From the NCBI GenBank assembly GCA_016860845.1, contig BOKF01000038.1, positions 1 to 64,000 on the forward strand: a stretch of 64,000 nt of DNA, in the 5' to 3' direction. Each line of letters opens with the position of its first letter. The first letter of the stretch is position 1. Of the stretch, positions 43,230 to 50,679 are shown piece after piece. Below the pieces are notes generated by a model. That model ran no database searches. It was not told where the DNA came from and saw nothing but the letters and a program-made list of their open reading frames with translations. This DNA is from Chloroflexota bacterium (GTDB taxonomy: Bacteria; Chloroflexota; Anaerolineae; 4572-78; J111). A program made the translations under genes and the position numbers.

Positions 43230-44012
43230 ATGTCTGATTCTTATGTAACCCTTACCAAAGAAGCGCCGCTGGGCATCATCACCCTTAACCGGCCTCCGGC
43301 AAACAGTTACGATATTAAGTTCATGCAGGATTTAGACGCGGCCATTGAAGGTGTGGCCGCTGATGATGACATCAAGGCAGCCCTGCTGATCAGCGCGTCG
43401 GAGAAATTCTTTTCCGGCGGCGCCGACATCAAGGCTTTTCTGGCCAACACCCCGGAAGCCAATACGGAGATGGTCAACTTTGCTCATGAGGTTCTGGCCA
43501 AAATCGCTCGTCTCCCCAAAATATTTATCGCGGTTATCAATGGGCACGCTATGGGCGGCGGCCTGGAAATGGCCCTGGCCTGCGATTTGCGCTTTGCCGG
43601 GGACGGCAAGTTCATGCTGGCGCTGCCGGAGTCAACCCTGGGCCTGCTGCCCGGCAACGGGGGAACGCAGCGTCTGGCGCGGCTCATCGGGGCCAGCCGG
43701 GCGCTGGAGTTGATGCTGAGCGGCCGCGCCGTCAGCCCCCAGGAAGGGTTGGAACTGGGGATTGTCAATAAGCTCTTTCCCGGCGAGTCGGTGCTGGGAG
43801 AGGCCAAGGCATATGCCCTAAAACTGGCGAATGGTCCGACGAAAGCCCTGGCTAATATCAAACGCTGCGTCTACGAAGGTATCGAGCTGCCGCTGGCCGC
43901 TGGCCTGATGCTGGAACGAGGACTCATCGCCGAGCTTTTCCGCACCGAAGATGCCCGTGAGGGGTTTGCGGCCTTTGTGGAGAAGCGCAAAGCGGAGTTT
44001 AAAGGAAGATAG
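43230..44012 (+). CDS. enoyl-CoA hydratase (crotonase family)
   Basis: 260 residues from ATG 43230 (GGAGATGAAAG upstream); the open frame begins earlier but overlaps the ALDH gene. Oxyanion-hole segments GGADIKAFL and GHAMGGGLEMALACDLRF, and catalytic Glu in ALPESTLGLLPGNGGTQR. Both crotonase glutamates are present, as in a true hydratase, so it could serve as PaaF (2,3-dehydroadipyl-CoA hydratase). A second crotonase at 47128 lacks one Glu. A short heptad-like tract (CCAAAAT) precedes it. Confidence 0.88.
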   Translation: MSDSYVTLTKEAPLGIITLNRPPANSYDIKFMQDLDAAIEGVAADDDIKAALLISASEKFFSGGADIKAFLANTPEANTEMVNFAHEVLAKIARLPKIFIAVINGHAMGGGLEMALACDLRFAGDGKFMLALPESTLGLLPGNGGTQRLARLIGASRALELMLSGRAVSPQEGLELGIVNKLFPGESVLGEAKAYALKLANGPTKALANIKRCVYEGIELPLAAGLMLERGLIAELFRTEDAREGFAAFVEKRKAEFKGR

Positions 44013-44084
44013 GGAACTCGTAGGAACTAAAGGAACTAAAAAGTTAAGCTGCTTTGGTTTCGAATATTTATGGGGGATAAAGCA

Positions 44085-45077
44085 ATGGCTAACAATGGAA
44101 AGGTGCATTTTGCTTCGGAAGAGAGCTTAAAGGCTCGACTTGAGGGTGGTGAATTAGTTGAAACGCCGGACCAGATGTCGGAGGAGTACGTGCTGGGGTT
44201 AAAGCGCATTCTGACCGTTTCGGCGGACACGGAGCTGATGAGCGCCCCGGCTTACTACCACGCCGCTGCCAAAGCACCGACGATCAATGCCTTTGTCTCG
44301 GCCATGGCGATTATTCAGGACGAGCTGGGCCATGCCAATATTGCTTACCGGCTGCTGGAAGATTTGGGCTTCGACAAAGAAGAACTGTTGTACGAACGCC
44401 AGCCCCACGAATTCAAACATCCCTACGCTTTTGACGTGCCCCTGGATAGCTGGGTGGAACTGGTCTGCGCCAATGCCCTGTACGACCGGGCCGGCTATGT
44501 GCTGCTGGGCGATGTCTATAAGCATACCACCTTCGCCCCCTGGAAGCGCGGCCTGGTCAAGGTAGACCGGGAAGAGAATTTCCACCTGCGGCATGGTGAA
44601 ACCTGGATGCGCAAAATTTGCGAAAGCGAGTCGGGGCGCGAGGAAGTGCAGCGTGCCGTAGACTGGATGTTTCCCATGGTGATGGAGTGGTTTGGCCTGC
44701 CGGATGACAAGAAGAAGCACACCGAACAGCTTTCCTATGGCCTGAAGGGTAGTTCCAACGACACTTTGCGCCAGGTCTGGCTGAGTACCGGCGTGCCGTT
44801 CTGTCAAGAGATCGGCTTGAAGCTGCCGGTCCATTGGACCCCCCCCTCAATCCCCCCCCTTGAAGGAGGGGGAAGGGGGGGGAAGTATGAATTGGATTAT
44901 CCCTTCCCCTGCCAGTTTGATGCGCAAGAGAAGCGCTGGCTGATGGCAGAGGGTGAAATCGGCTGGGACCAGGTGTTGAAACGCTGGAAAGCGCGCGGCC
45001 CCAAAAACGAGGAGTTTGTCGAGCGGATTCAACGCGGCCATAAAGAGCTGCAAAAGATGATGAGTATTGTCCAGTAG
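44085..45077 (+). CDS. paaA: 1,2-phenylacetyl-CoA epoxidase subunit PaaA
   Basis: 330 residues from ATG 44085, with GGGGGAT upstream. Di-iron motifs are DELGHANI (about residue 86) and DREENFHLRHG (about 165), as in the ferritin-like oxygenase subunit. It oxidises phenylacetyl-CoA to the epoxide with PaaC, PaaB and PaaD. At residues 252-266 an extra segment (TPPSIPPLEGGGRGG) encoded by a palindromic repeat interrupts an otherwise conserved stretch. The C-terminus (GEIGWDQVLKRWKARGPKNEEF) is typical. The TAG stop is inside a repeat unit. Confidence 0.92.
   Translation: MANNGKVHFASEESLKARLEGGELVETPDQMSEEYVLGLKRILTVSADTELMSAPAYYHAAAKAPTINAFVSAMAIIQDELGHANIAYRLLEDLGFDKEELLYERQPHEFKHPYAFDVPLDSWVELVCANALYDRAGYVLLGDVYKHTTFAPWKRGLVKVDREENFHLRHGETWMRKICESESGREEVQRAVDWMFPMVMEWFGLPDDKKKHTEQLSYGLKGSSNDTLRQVWLSTGVPFCQEIGLKLPVHWTPPSIPPLEGGGRGGKYELDYPFPCQFDAQEKRWLMAEGEIGWDQVLKRWKARGPKNEEFVERIQRGHKELQKMMSIVQ
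44839..44883. repeat. palindromic repeat inserted in frame in paaA
   Basis: Runs of C and then G around CTTGAAGG form a hairpin of about 45 bases, 15 codons long, so the paaA frame is kept. Related palindromes are at 55333-55370 and 31549-31619. Confidence 0.85.
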
Positions 45078-45104
45078 ATGGTAGACAGTAGACGGTAGAC
45101 GGGG
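45071..45104. repeat. heptad tract (GTAGACG type)
   Basis: Four 7-mers of type GTAGACN starting over the paaA stop codon and ending directly before the paaD ribosome binding region. A half-element without a complementary arm. Confidence 0.8.
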
Positions 45105-45110
45105 AAGAAA

Positions 45111-45437
45111 ATGGCTGAGTTGGCTTGTGATGAAGTGAACTATCTATGGGAAGCACTACAGGACGTGCAGGATCCTGAGTTTCCGATGAGTATTGTGGAC
45201 ATGGGGCTGGTAGTTGATCTGCAAAAAGCAGGATGCTCGGTCCAGGTTAAAATGACCTTTACGGCCATGGGCTGCCCTTGCATGGAGATGATTATGGAAG
45301 ACACCCGCGCGCGTCTGTTGCAAGAACCGGATGTGGAGCAGGTGGAAATCCAGGTGGTCTGGTCGCCGGTGTGGACCAAGCAGCGGATGACCGAACAGGG
45401 GCGGGAGATCATGCAATTTTGTGGAGTCACCCTCTAA
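45111..45437 (+). CDS. paaD: PaaD-like MIP18/DUF59 domain protein (N-terminal half of PaaD)
   Basis: 108 residues. SIVDMGLVVDLQ followed by KMTFTAMGCPCMEMI is the MIP18 (DUF59) iron-sulphur assembly domain with its Cys. PaaD of E. coli (about 165 residues) joins this domain to a C-terminal zinc ribbon; here the ribbon is a separate gene at 46874-47083. PaaD is thought to help mature the epoxidase metal centre. It lies between paaA and the paaB-like genes. Confidence 0.85.
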   Translation: MAELACDEVNYLWEALQDVQDPEFPMSIVDMGLVVDLQKAGCSVQVKMTFTAMGCPCMEMIMEDTRARLLQEPDVEQVEIQVVWSPVWTKQRMTEQGREIMQFCGVTL

Positions 45438-45440
45438 TCA

Positions 45441-45504
45441 GTTGGAAGACTGGAGGGCTGGAAGGTTGCGCTCTTTCCTAATGTTCTAACCTTTCAACCC
45501 TCAA
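45441..45504. repeat. heptad-repeat hairpin (CTGGAGG / TTTCAAC)
   Basis: 5' 7-mers CTGGAGG, GCTGGAA and 3' 7-mers TTCTAAC, CTTTCAA, CCCTCAA. Arms pair with G-T wobbles. Precedes the first paaB-like gene. Confidence 0.7.
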
Positions 45505-45518
45505 ACGAGGTGAGATTT

Positions 45519-45725
45519 ATGACCAAACTATTACCCGGCATCGAAATTTATGAAGTTTTTGCCAAAGTTAAAGCAAACGACCCGCTGCGCCACTGCGGCA
45601 ATGTGATGGCCACCGATGCCGAGGGGGCTAAAGTGTACGCCTACAAAATGTACGATGAGTTTCCCTGGACAGAAATGATTGTCGTTCCCCGCCGGGAAAT
45701 TATCACCGTGATCAAAACGAAATGA
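45519..45725 (+). CDS. short PaaB-like epoxidase subunit, copy 1
   Basis: 68 residues from ATG 45519 after CGAGGTGAG. GIEIYEVFAKVKANDPLRHCGNVMAT and FPWTEMIVVPRREIITV match the start and middle of PaaB (about 95 residues in E. coli), but the C-terminal third is missing. PaaB joins PaaA-PaaC units in the epoxidase. A second short copy follows at 45817, so two shorter proteins may replace one full PaaB. Confidence 0.75.
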   Translation: MTKLLPGIEIYEVFAKVKANDPLRHCGNVMATDAEGAKVYAYKMYDEFPWTEMIVVPRREIITVIKTK

Positions 45726-45730
45726 GGATA

Positions 45731-45801
45731 TGAAGAGGCGAGGAGGCGAGGAGAGCAGCTAAATTTTTTCGCCTCTTCGCCTCACTGGTCCTCGCCTCAT
45801 C
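45731..45801. repeat. heptad-repeat hairpin (GAGGCGA type)
   Basis: Repeated GAGGCGA units on the 5' arm and CGCCTCN units on the 3' arm with a short AT loop, ending next to CCCAGGAGG of the next gene. Confidence 0.75.
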
Positions 45802-45816
45802 ACCCCAGGAGGCATT

Positions 45817-46023
45817 ATGCCCACAACCTACGATGTTTTCGCCCGCAAAGAACACCCCGAGCCGCTGCTGTACATCGGCTCCATTGAAGTTGAACAGGCC
45901 GAGCAGGTCGCTCAGGCCAGCCTGGAGCAGTTTGGCCCGGAGAGCGAGTGGCTGGAGATGATCGCCGTGCCGCGCCAGGCTGTGATTTTGGTCTTTTCCG
46001 AGAAAGAAGGGGTGACAGCATGA
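45817..46023 (+). CDS. paaB: short PaaB-like epoxidase subunit, copy 2
   Basis: 68 residues. TYDVFARKEHPEPLLYIGSIEV and SEWLEMIAVPRQAVILV are closer to canonical PaaB (VFARKE, WLEM..VPR) than the first copy. The stop overlaps the ATG of paaC by 4 bases (ATGA), implying tightly coupled translation with the oxygenase partner subunit. Confidence 0.8.
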   Translation: MPTTYDVFARKEHPEPLLYIGSIEVEQAEQVAQASLEQFGPESEWLEMIAVPRQAVILVFSEKEGVTA

Positions 46024-46829
46024 GCGAGGCCAATCATTTTCAAATGGAGGAGATTCCAGTCAGAGCCGCTACCTCTGACCCGGCCGATTTTAGCCCCAAA
46101 ACCCAGGCGGTTTTGCTCAATCTGCTGCTGCAACTGGCCGACAACAAGTATATGTTGGGCAAACGCTACGCCGAATGGGTCAACAGCGCGCCCATGCTCG
46201 AAGCGGCGGTTGCGGCGGCGGCGATGACCCAGGACGAGTTGGGCCACGCCCGCAGCCTTTACCCGCTCTTTCGCACCTTCCCTGATGCGCCGCCCGTGCT
46301 CAAAAAAGAGGAAGACCGCACCGACTTGATCAATATCACCTTCCTGGACCAACCCTTTGGCAGTTGGCTCGATTTTGTTGCCGCCAATTTTCTGTTCGAC
46401 CAGGCGCTCTCGGTCGTGTTTGAAGCGGCCAGGGAGTCGGTATTTGAGCCGCTCAAGCAGCGTGCTGCCAAAATTTTGCAGGAAGAGCGATTCCATACCA
46501 TGTACGGGGCCACCTGGGTGCGTAGCCTGGCCAGGCACGACAGCCCGGCCAGTTACCAGTTAGAGGTCACTCTCCGCCGCATTTGGCCGGAAGTCATCTG
46601 CTGGCTGGGCCAGCCCGGCGAAAAGTACCAGCAGTACGCCCTCGACGAAGGTCTCCTGTGCGATGATGTCACTATCCTGCGCCAAAAGTTCCTGCGCCGG
46701 GTCGGGCCGGTGCTGCAAGAAGTGGGCTATACTTTGCCCTTTTCTTTTGAGGCTGCGACAGGTCAGTGGGGCATCGGCGACGAACTGCCCTGGGAACGCT
46801 GGAACCCGAAGACACGACGGCTGAATTAG
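46020..46829 (+). CDS. paaC: 1,2-phenylacetyl-CoA epoxidase subunit PaaC
   Basis: 269 residues from ATG 46020. Ferritin-like fold: TQDELGHARSLYPLF and LQEERFHTMYGATWVRSL, the family motifs of PaaC, the structural partner of PaaA. Its catalytic ligands are largely kept. Length is normal (about 250). Translation is coupled to the upstream paaB-like gene. Confidence 0.92.
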   Translation: MSEANHFQMEEIPVRAATSDPADFSPKTQAVLLNLLLQLADNKYMLGKRYAEWVNSAPMLEAAVAAAAMTQDELGHARSLYPLFRTFPDAPPVLKKEEDRTDLINITFLDQPFGSWLDFVAANFLFDQALSVVFEAARESVFEPLKQRAAKILQEERFHTMYGATWVRSLARHDSPASYQLEVTLRRIWPEVICWLGQPGEKYQQYALDEGLLCDDVTILRQKFLRRVGPVLQEVGYTLPFSFEAATGQWGIGDELPWERWNPKTRRLN

Positions 46830-46873
46830 ATGCAAATTTAACACCCCAGCTTCTGGGGAGGTGGCTTTTGAGC

Positions 46874-47083
46874 ATGGCTAAACTCAAAAATTTAATCGAA
46901 ACCAAACCGCCTGAAGTACCCGACCATCCCCCCTGCGCCTTTTGCGGCTCGAAAAAGACCGAATTCATGGCCCTTTTCGGCCAGTTTTTACTAGTCTCAC
47001 AATATTACTGCCATACTTGTCATAGTGCCTTCGAATGGTGCAAGTGGCAGGATGAAGGAGGGGACGTGAAACGTGATGCGTGA
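46874..47083 (+). CDS. PaaD C-terminal zinc-ribbon as a separate protein
   Basis: 69 residues from ATG 46874; a TTG at 46868 has better spacing from GGGGAGG and is an alternative start. The zinc ribbon CAFCGSKKTEFMALFG followed by YYCHTCHSAFEWCKW has two CXXC pairs like the C-terminus of PaaD (CPxCGS...CxxCxEPF). The last residues (DVKRDA) and the stop are encoded inside the heptad repeat 47064-47127. It probably works with the MIP18 half encoded at 45111. Confidence 0.8.
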   Translation: MAKLKNLIETKPPEVPDHPPCAFCGSKKTEFMALFGQFLLVSQYYCHTCHSAFEWCKWQDEGGDVKRDA

Positions 47084-47127
47084 TACGTGAAAAGATTTTT
47101 CACTCACGCTTCACGCATCACGCATCA
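47064..47127. repeat. heptad-repeat hairpin (CGTGANN type)
   Basis: Four in-phase CGTGANN 7-mers, then complementary ACGCATC-type 7-mers, ending exactly at the ATG of the next gene. The stop of the zinc-ribbon gene is inside the first arm. Confidence 0.85.
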
Positions 47128-47916
47128 ATGAATTTCACCCATCTTCTTTACCATCTTTCTCCCACCGGCATCGCCACGGTGACGCTCAACCGGCCCGAAG
47201 CGCACAATGCCATCAGCGCCGAGATGCGTCACGATTTTCGCGCCCTGGGCGATCTGCTGCTGACCGACACCGCGATTAAGGTCGTGATCTTTACCGGTGC
47301 GGGCGACGAGGCTTTTTCCGCGGGCGGCGATATCAGCCATTTTGAGCGAGAGTGGCTGACGCCTGATTTTCGGGCCCACGGCCACCACCTGACCGAGTTT
47401 TTCAACCTGCTGGAAATTCTGGAAAAGCCGGTTATTGCCGCCATCAACGGTGTCGCCAGCGGGGCCGGGCTGCAACTGGCCCTGGCCTGCGATTTACGGC
47501 TGGCCTCCAGCCAGGCCCGTTTCGCCTTTCGGGAGAATTTTATCAACCTGATTCCGGGCCACGGCGGCACGGTGCGGCTGGTGCGGTTGGTTGGCCTGGG
47601 CCAGGCCAAAGAACTGATTTTTATGGGCGACACGCTCGGCGCGGAGGAGGCGCAAAAGATTGGCCTGGTCCACCGGGTTATACCGCACGAAACGCTGCCG
47701 GGGGAAGCCCAGGCGCTGGCCCAGAAGTTGCTGCAACGCGCGCCGCAGTCACTGGGGTTGGTCAAGCGGCTGCTGCTGGCGTCGAGCGAAACCGGCCAGA
47801 CCACCGCCTTATTTTTAGAAAGCCTGGCCCAGAGTGTCCTGATTAAAACGGAGGATCACCAGGAAGGTATCCGGGCCTTTCGGGAGAAACGCAAACCACG
47901 GTTTACAGGAAGGTAA
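47128..47916 (+). CDS. enoyl-CoA hydratase/isomerase (probable PaaG-type isomerase)
   Basis: 262 residues from ATG 47128, which directly abuts the repeat, so no ribosome binding site is visible. GGDISHFERE and GVASGAGLQLALACDLRL with FRENFINLIPGHGG. The first catalytic Glu of crotonase is Gln (GLQLAL) while the second Glu is kept, the residue pattern of enoyl-CoA isomerases. It may isomerise the epoxide to the oxepin as PaaG does. An alternative is a general hydratase. Confidence 0.8.
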   Translation: MNFTHLLYHLSPTGIATVTLNRPEAHNAISAEMRHDFRALGDLLLTDTAIKVVIFTGAGDEAFSAGGDISHFEREWLTPDFRAHGHHLTEFFNLLEILEKPVIAAINGVASGAGLQLALACDLRLASSQARFAFRENFINLIPGHGGTVRLVRLVGLGQAKELIFMGDTLGAEEAQKIGLVHRVIPHETLPGEAQALAQKLLQRAPQSLGLVKRLLLASSETGQTTALFLESLAQSVLIKTEDHQEGIRAFREKRKPRFTGR

Positions 47917-47925
47917 AGCAGAGTC

Positions 47926-48381
47926 CTGATTGCTAAAGTAGACATTCAAGACCTCCCTATCGCCCGCCAACTTCACGCGCTGCAACTCGCCTCCTATCGG
48001 GTTGAGAGCGAGCTGATCGGCTACCCGTACCTGCCGCCCCTGCTGGAAACCGTCGAGGACTTGCAACGCGCCGGCGAGCAGTTTCTTGTTTTTCAGAAAG
48101 AGGGGCAGATTTTAGGCGCAGTCACCTATGTTTGCGCCAACGAAACCCTGGAAATTTGCCGCCTGATTGTCAGCCCTCTCCATTTCCGGCAGGGTATCGC
48201 CGGCAGGCTGCTGGCGGCGGTTGAACAGGTCGAAATGGCGGTCAAGCGAATCGTTGTCTCAACCGCCGAAAATAACCTGCCCGCGGTAGCCCTCTATCAA
48301 AAACACGGCTACACTGTTGCCGAGCGAACAGTATTGCCGGATGGGTTGGCCCTGGTAGGTCTGCAAAAGCAAATCGGATGA
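47926..48381 (+). CDS. GNAT-family N-acetyltransferase, start uncertain
   Basis: About 150 residues. It runs in the same frame as the preceding crotonase, just after its TAA at 47914. No ATG, GTG or TTG is available before residue 45, so CTG 47926 or ATT 47929 may be the start; TTG 48061 would cut off the N-terminal helices. The domain reads QLHALQLASYRVESELIGY, then LEICRLIVSPLHFRQGIAGRLL (acetyl-CoA loop Q/R-x-x-G-x-G/A) and AVALYQKHGYTV. Substrate unknown. Confidence 0.6.
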   Translation: MIAKVDIQDLPIARQLHALQLASYRVESELIGYPYLPPLLETVEDLQRAGEQFLVFQKEGQILGAVTYVCANETLEICRLIVSPLHFRQGIAGRLLAAVEQVEMAVKRIVVSTAENNLPAVALYQKHGYTVAERTVLPDGLALVGLQKQIG

Positions 48382-48420
48382 ACGAAGTTAATCTCCAGAG
48401 GATGGCAAGCAAATTATTGT

Positions 48421-48939
48421 ATGATTATTGAATATACCGGCAAGCGGCCTCAAATCGCTGAGGATGCCTTCATCGCCCCGACTGCGGTTATCGCCGGGGA
48501 TGTCATTATCAAAGCCGGGGCCAATATCTGGTTTGGGGCGGTGCTGCGGGGCGATGAGAACCAGATTGTCATCGGCGAGCGGAGCAGCATTCAGGATAAT
48601 GTCGTCATCCATGTCAGCGTGGAGAACCCAACCATAGTCGGGCCAGATGTGACCATCGGCCATGCGGTGGTGCTGGAAGCGTGCCGGATCGAAGCCGGTG
48701 CTCTGGTGGGAATGAATGCGACCGTGCTGGACGGCGCGGTGGTCGGCGAGCGGGCGCTCATCGCCGCCGGGAGCGTGGTCCGCGAGAATCAAGTCATTCC
48801 GGCGGATACTCTGGCCGCCGGCGTGCCGGCTCAGATCAAAGGCCCCATGTCCGAAGCCGCGCGGGAACACGTGGCGACGGCCACCGAGGTGTATCAGGAG
48901 TTGGCGAAGAATTACCGAAGAGCATTGACTGAAACGTAA
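48421..48939 (+). CDS. PaaY-like gamma carbonic anhydrase-type hexapeptide protein
   Basis: 172 residues, left-handed beta-helix with hexapeptide repeats (VIAGDVIIKAGANIWFGAVLR, VIGERSSIQDNVVIH, VIGPD-like IVGPDVTIGHAVVL). Zinc ligands: His in NVVIH and TIGH are present, but the third site is LEAC instead of LHGC, so Glu replaces His. PaaY proteins act as thioesterases that rescue CoA in the phenylacetate pathway, which fits the neighbourhood. Ribosome binding site is not strong. Confidence 0.8.
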   Translation: MIIEYTGKRPQIAEDAFIAPTAVIAGDVIIKAGANIWFGAVLRGDENQIVIGERSSIQDNVVIHVSVENPTIVGPDVTIGHAVVLEACRIEAGALVGMNATVLDGAVVGERALIAAGSVVRENQVIPADTLAAGVPAQIKGPMSEAAREHVATATEVYQELAKNYRRALTET

Positions 48940-48991
48940 ATCGTGAAATGTCATGATCTTTAACTAATTGACAACAGATTTGATCTTTTAT

Positions 48992-49142
48992 CCTGAGTTC
49001 GGAATTAGTCCCAAAAATCACCCTTCGATACGGGCTAACGCCCTACTCAGGATGATTTCCGGCCTAACATCGCATCCTGAGTAGCCTTGAGCGAAGCGAG
49101 GGGCGTATCGAAGGATGCGATTACAAAAACTCCGAACTCAGG
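48992..49142. repeat. nested 151-bp palindromic element
   Basis: Outer arms CCTGAGTTCGGA (48992) and TCCGAACTCAGG (49131) are perfect. Inside are two further palindromes, one with ATCACCCTTCGATA (also seen at 16741-16790) and one with GCATCCTGAG/AAGGATGC. It looks like palindromic units inserted into each other. Confidence 0.75.
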
Positions 49143-49161
49143 TTTTTAAGGAACTAAAGCG

Positions 49162-50598
49162 ATGGCGACGCACTTTATTAACGGTGAATATGCCCAATCT
49201 ACGGGCAGCAGCATTCATGAAGTTGTCAACCCGGCTACCGGCGAAGTGGTTGACACGACCCCGCGCGGGACGGTAGAAGATGTGAATGCGGCGGTCCAGG
49301 TGGCAGCGGACGCCTTTCCGGGGTGGTGGGACACCCCGGCGGCCAAGCGGGGAGCAATTTTGTATAAGGCAGTCGAAGCTATCCGGGCGAACGTGGCCGA
49401 ACTGGCTCATCTGCTGACCTGCGAGCAGGGCAAGCCCCTGGCCGAGAGCCAGATGGAAATCCATCGTTTTGCCCACACCATCGAGCATTACGCCGGGTTG
49501 GCTAAAAATCTGCGCGGCGGTTATGTCCCTAACCTGGACGAAAAGGCCCACGGTCTGATCCTGAAGCGGCCTTATGGCGTCTGCGCGGCCATTGTGCCCT
49601 GGAATTTTCCGGTCTCGCTGATGGGCAACAAAGTTGGGCCGGCGCTGGTCGCAGGCAATACCATGGTGGTCAAACCGGCGGAAACGACGCCCTTGACCGA
49701 CCTGCGGGTGATCGAATTGATGACCCGGGCCGGCCTGCCTGCGGGAGTCCTGAACTGCGTCACCGGCCAGGGCAGCGTGGTGGGCCAGGCGTTGATTGAG
49801 CATCCCCAGGTGGCCAAAATCGGCTTCACCGGCTCGACCGAAGTGGGGCGGCAGGTGATGGCCAGCGCGGCCAAAACCATCAAGCGCGTCACCCTGGAAT
49901 TGGGCGGCTCCGACCCGCTGATTGTCTGTGCTGATGCCGATATTGATCAGGCTGTCAGCGCGGCCTCGGTGGGACGTTTTTTCAACTGCGGCCAGGCCTG
50001 CCTGGCTATCAAACGTATTTTTGTCTTCAAGGCTGTGGCCGACGAGTTTGCCGCTAAACTGGTAGCCAAGGTTAAAAAATTGACGGTCGGGCCGGGTCTG
50101 GAGGCCGGGTCGCGCCTGGGGCCGCTGCACACGCCCGGCCAGCGAGCCGAAATCGAGGCCCAGGTGCAGGACGCGGTTGAGCGCGGGGCGAAGGTCCTCG
50201 CCGGAGGGCGACGGCCAGAGGGGAAACAGTACGAACATGGCAACTTCTACCTGCCGACCGTATTGGCTGAAGTTGCTCCTGACTCGCGGGTGATGACGGA
50301 AGAAGTGTTTGGCCCGGCGGTGCCGATTGTGCCGGTCAAAGATTTGGACGAAGCGATTGCCCGGGCCAATAGCTCCATCTTTGGCCTGGGGTCATCCATC
50401 TGGACACGAGATCTGAACAAGGCGACTCGCGCCGCCGAGCGCCTGGAGGCTGGCTACACCTGGATCAACAGCGTGGCCAAAATCTATGATGAGCTGCCCT
50501 TTGGCGGCTTCAAGCAGAGCGGGGTTGGGCAGGAGCACGGCAGCGAGGCAATTGACCATTATATGGCCACCAAAGCCGTGGTGATTAAAACGGAGTGA
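49162..50598 (+). CDS. NAD(P)-dependent aldehyde dehydrogenase
   Basis: 478 residues. PWNFPVSLMGNKVGPAL, GSTEVGRQVM, catalytic Glu in LELGGSDPL and Cys in NCGQACLAIKR, plus EVFGPAVPIVPV. It is a paralogue of the ALDH at 41735, similar over the full length. The two ALDH genes bracket the paa genes and may oxidise different aldehydes of the pathway. It ends before a bidirectional terminator. Confidence 0.92.
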   Translation: MATHFINGEYAQSTGSSIHEVVNPATGEVVDTTPRGTVEDVNAAVQVAADAFPGWWDTPAAKRGAILYKAVEAIRANVAELAHLLTCEQGKPLAESQMEIHRFAHTIEHYAGLAKNLRGGYVPNLDEKAHGLILKRPYGVCAAIVPWNFPVSLMGNKVGPALVAGNTMVVKPAETTPLTDLRVIELMTRAGLPAGVLNCVTGQGSVVGQALIEHPQVAKIGFTGSTEVGRQVMASAAKTIKRVTLELGGSDPLIVCADADIDQAVSAASVGRFFNCGQACLAIKRIFVFKAVADEFAAKLVAKVKKLTVGPGLEAGSRLGPLHTPGQRAEIEAQVQDAVERGAKVLAGGRRPEGKQYEHGNFYLPTVLAEVAPDSRVMTEEVFGPAVPIVPVKDLDEAIARANSSIFGLGSSIWTRDLNKATRAAERLEAGYTWINSVAKIYDELPFGGFKQSGVGQEHGSEAIDHYMATKAVVIKTE

Positions 50599-50624
50599 TG
50601 ATCACTGCAACTGCCGTACAAAAA

Positions 50625-50660
50625 AAAGCCTCGACCTGGGCAGTCGAGGCTTTGTCTTTT
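50625..50660. terminator. bidirectional rho-independent terminator
   Basis: AAAGCCTCGAC and GTCGAGGCTTT pair perfectly around a CTGGGCA loop, followed by a T-rich run and preceded by an A run. It serves the ALDH gene and the convergent minus-strand gene. Confidence 0.85.
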
Positions 50661-50679
50661 TAACACAAGGTAGCTGAAG

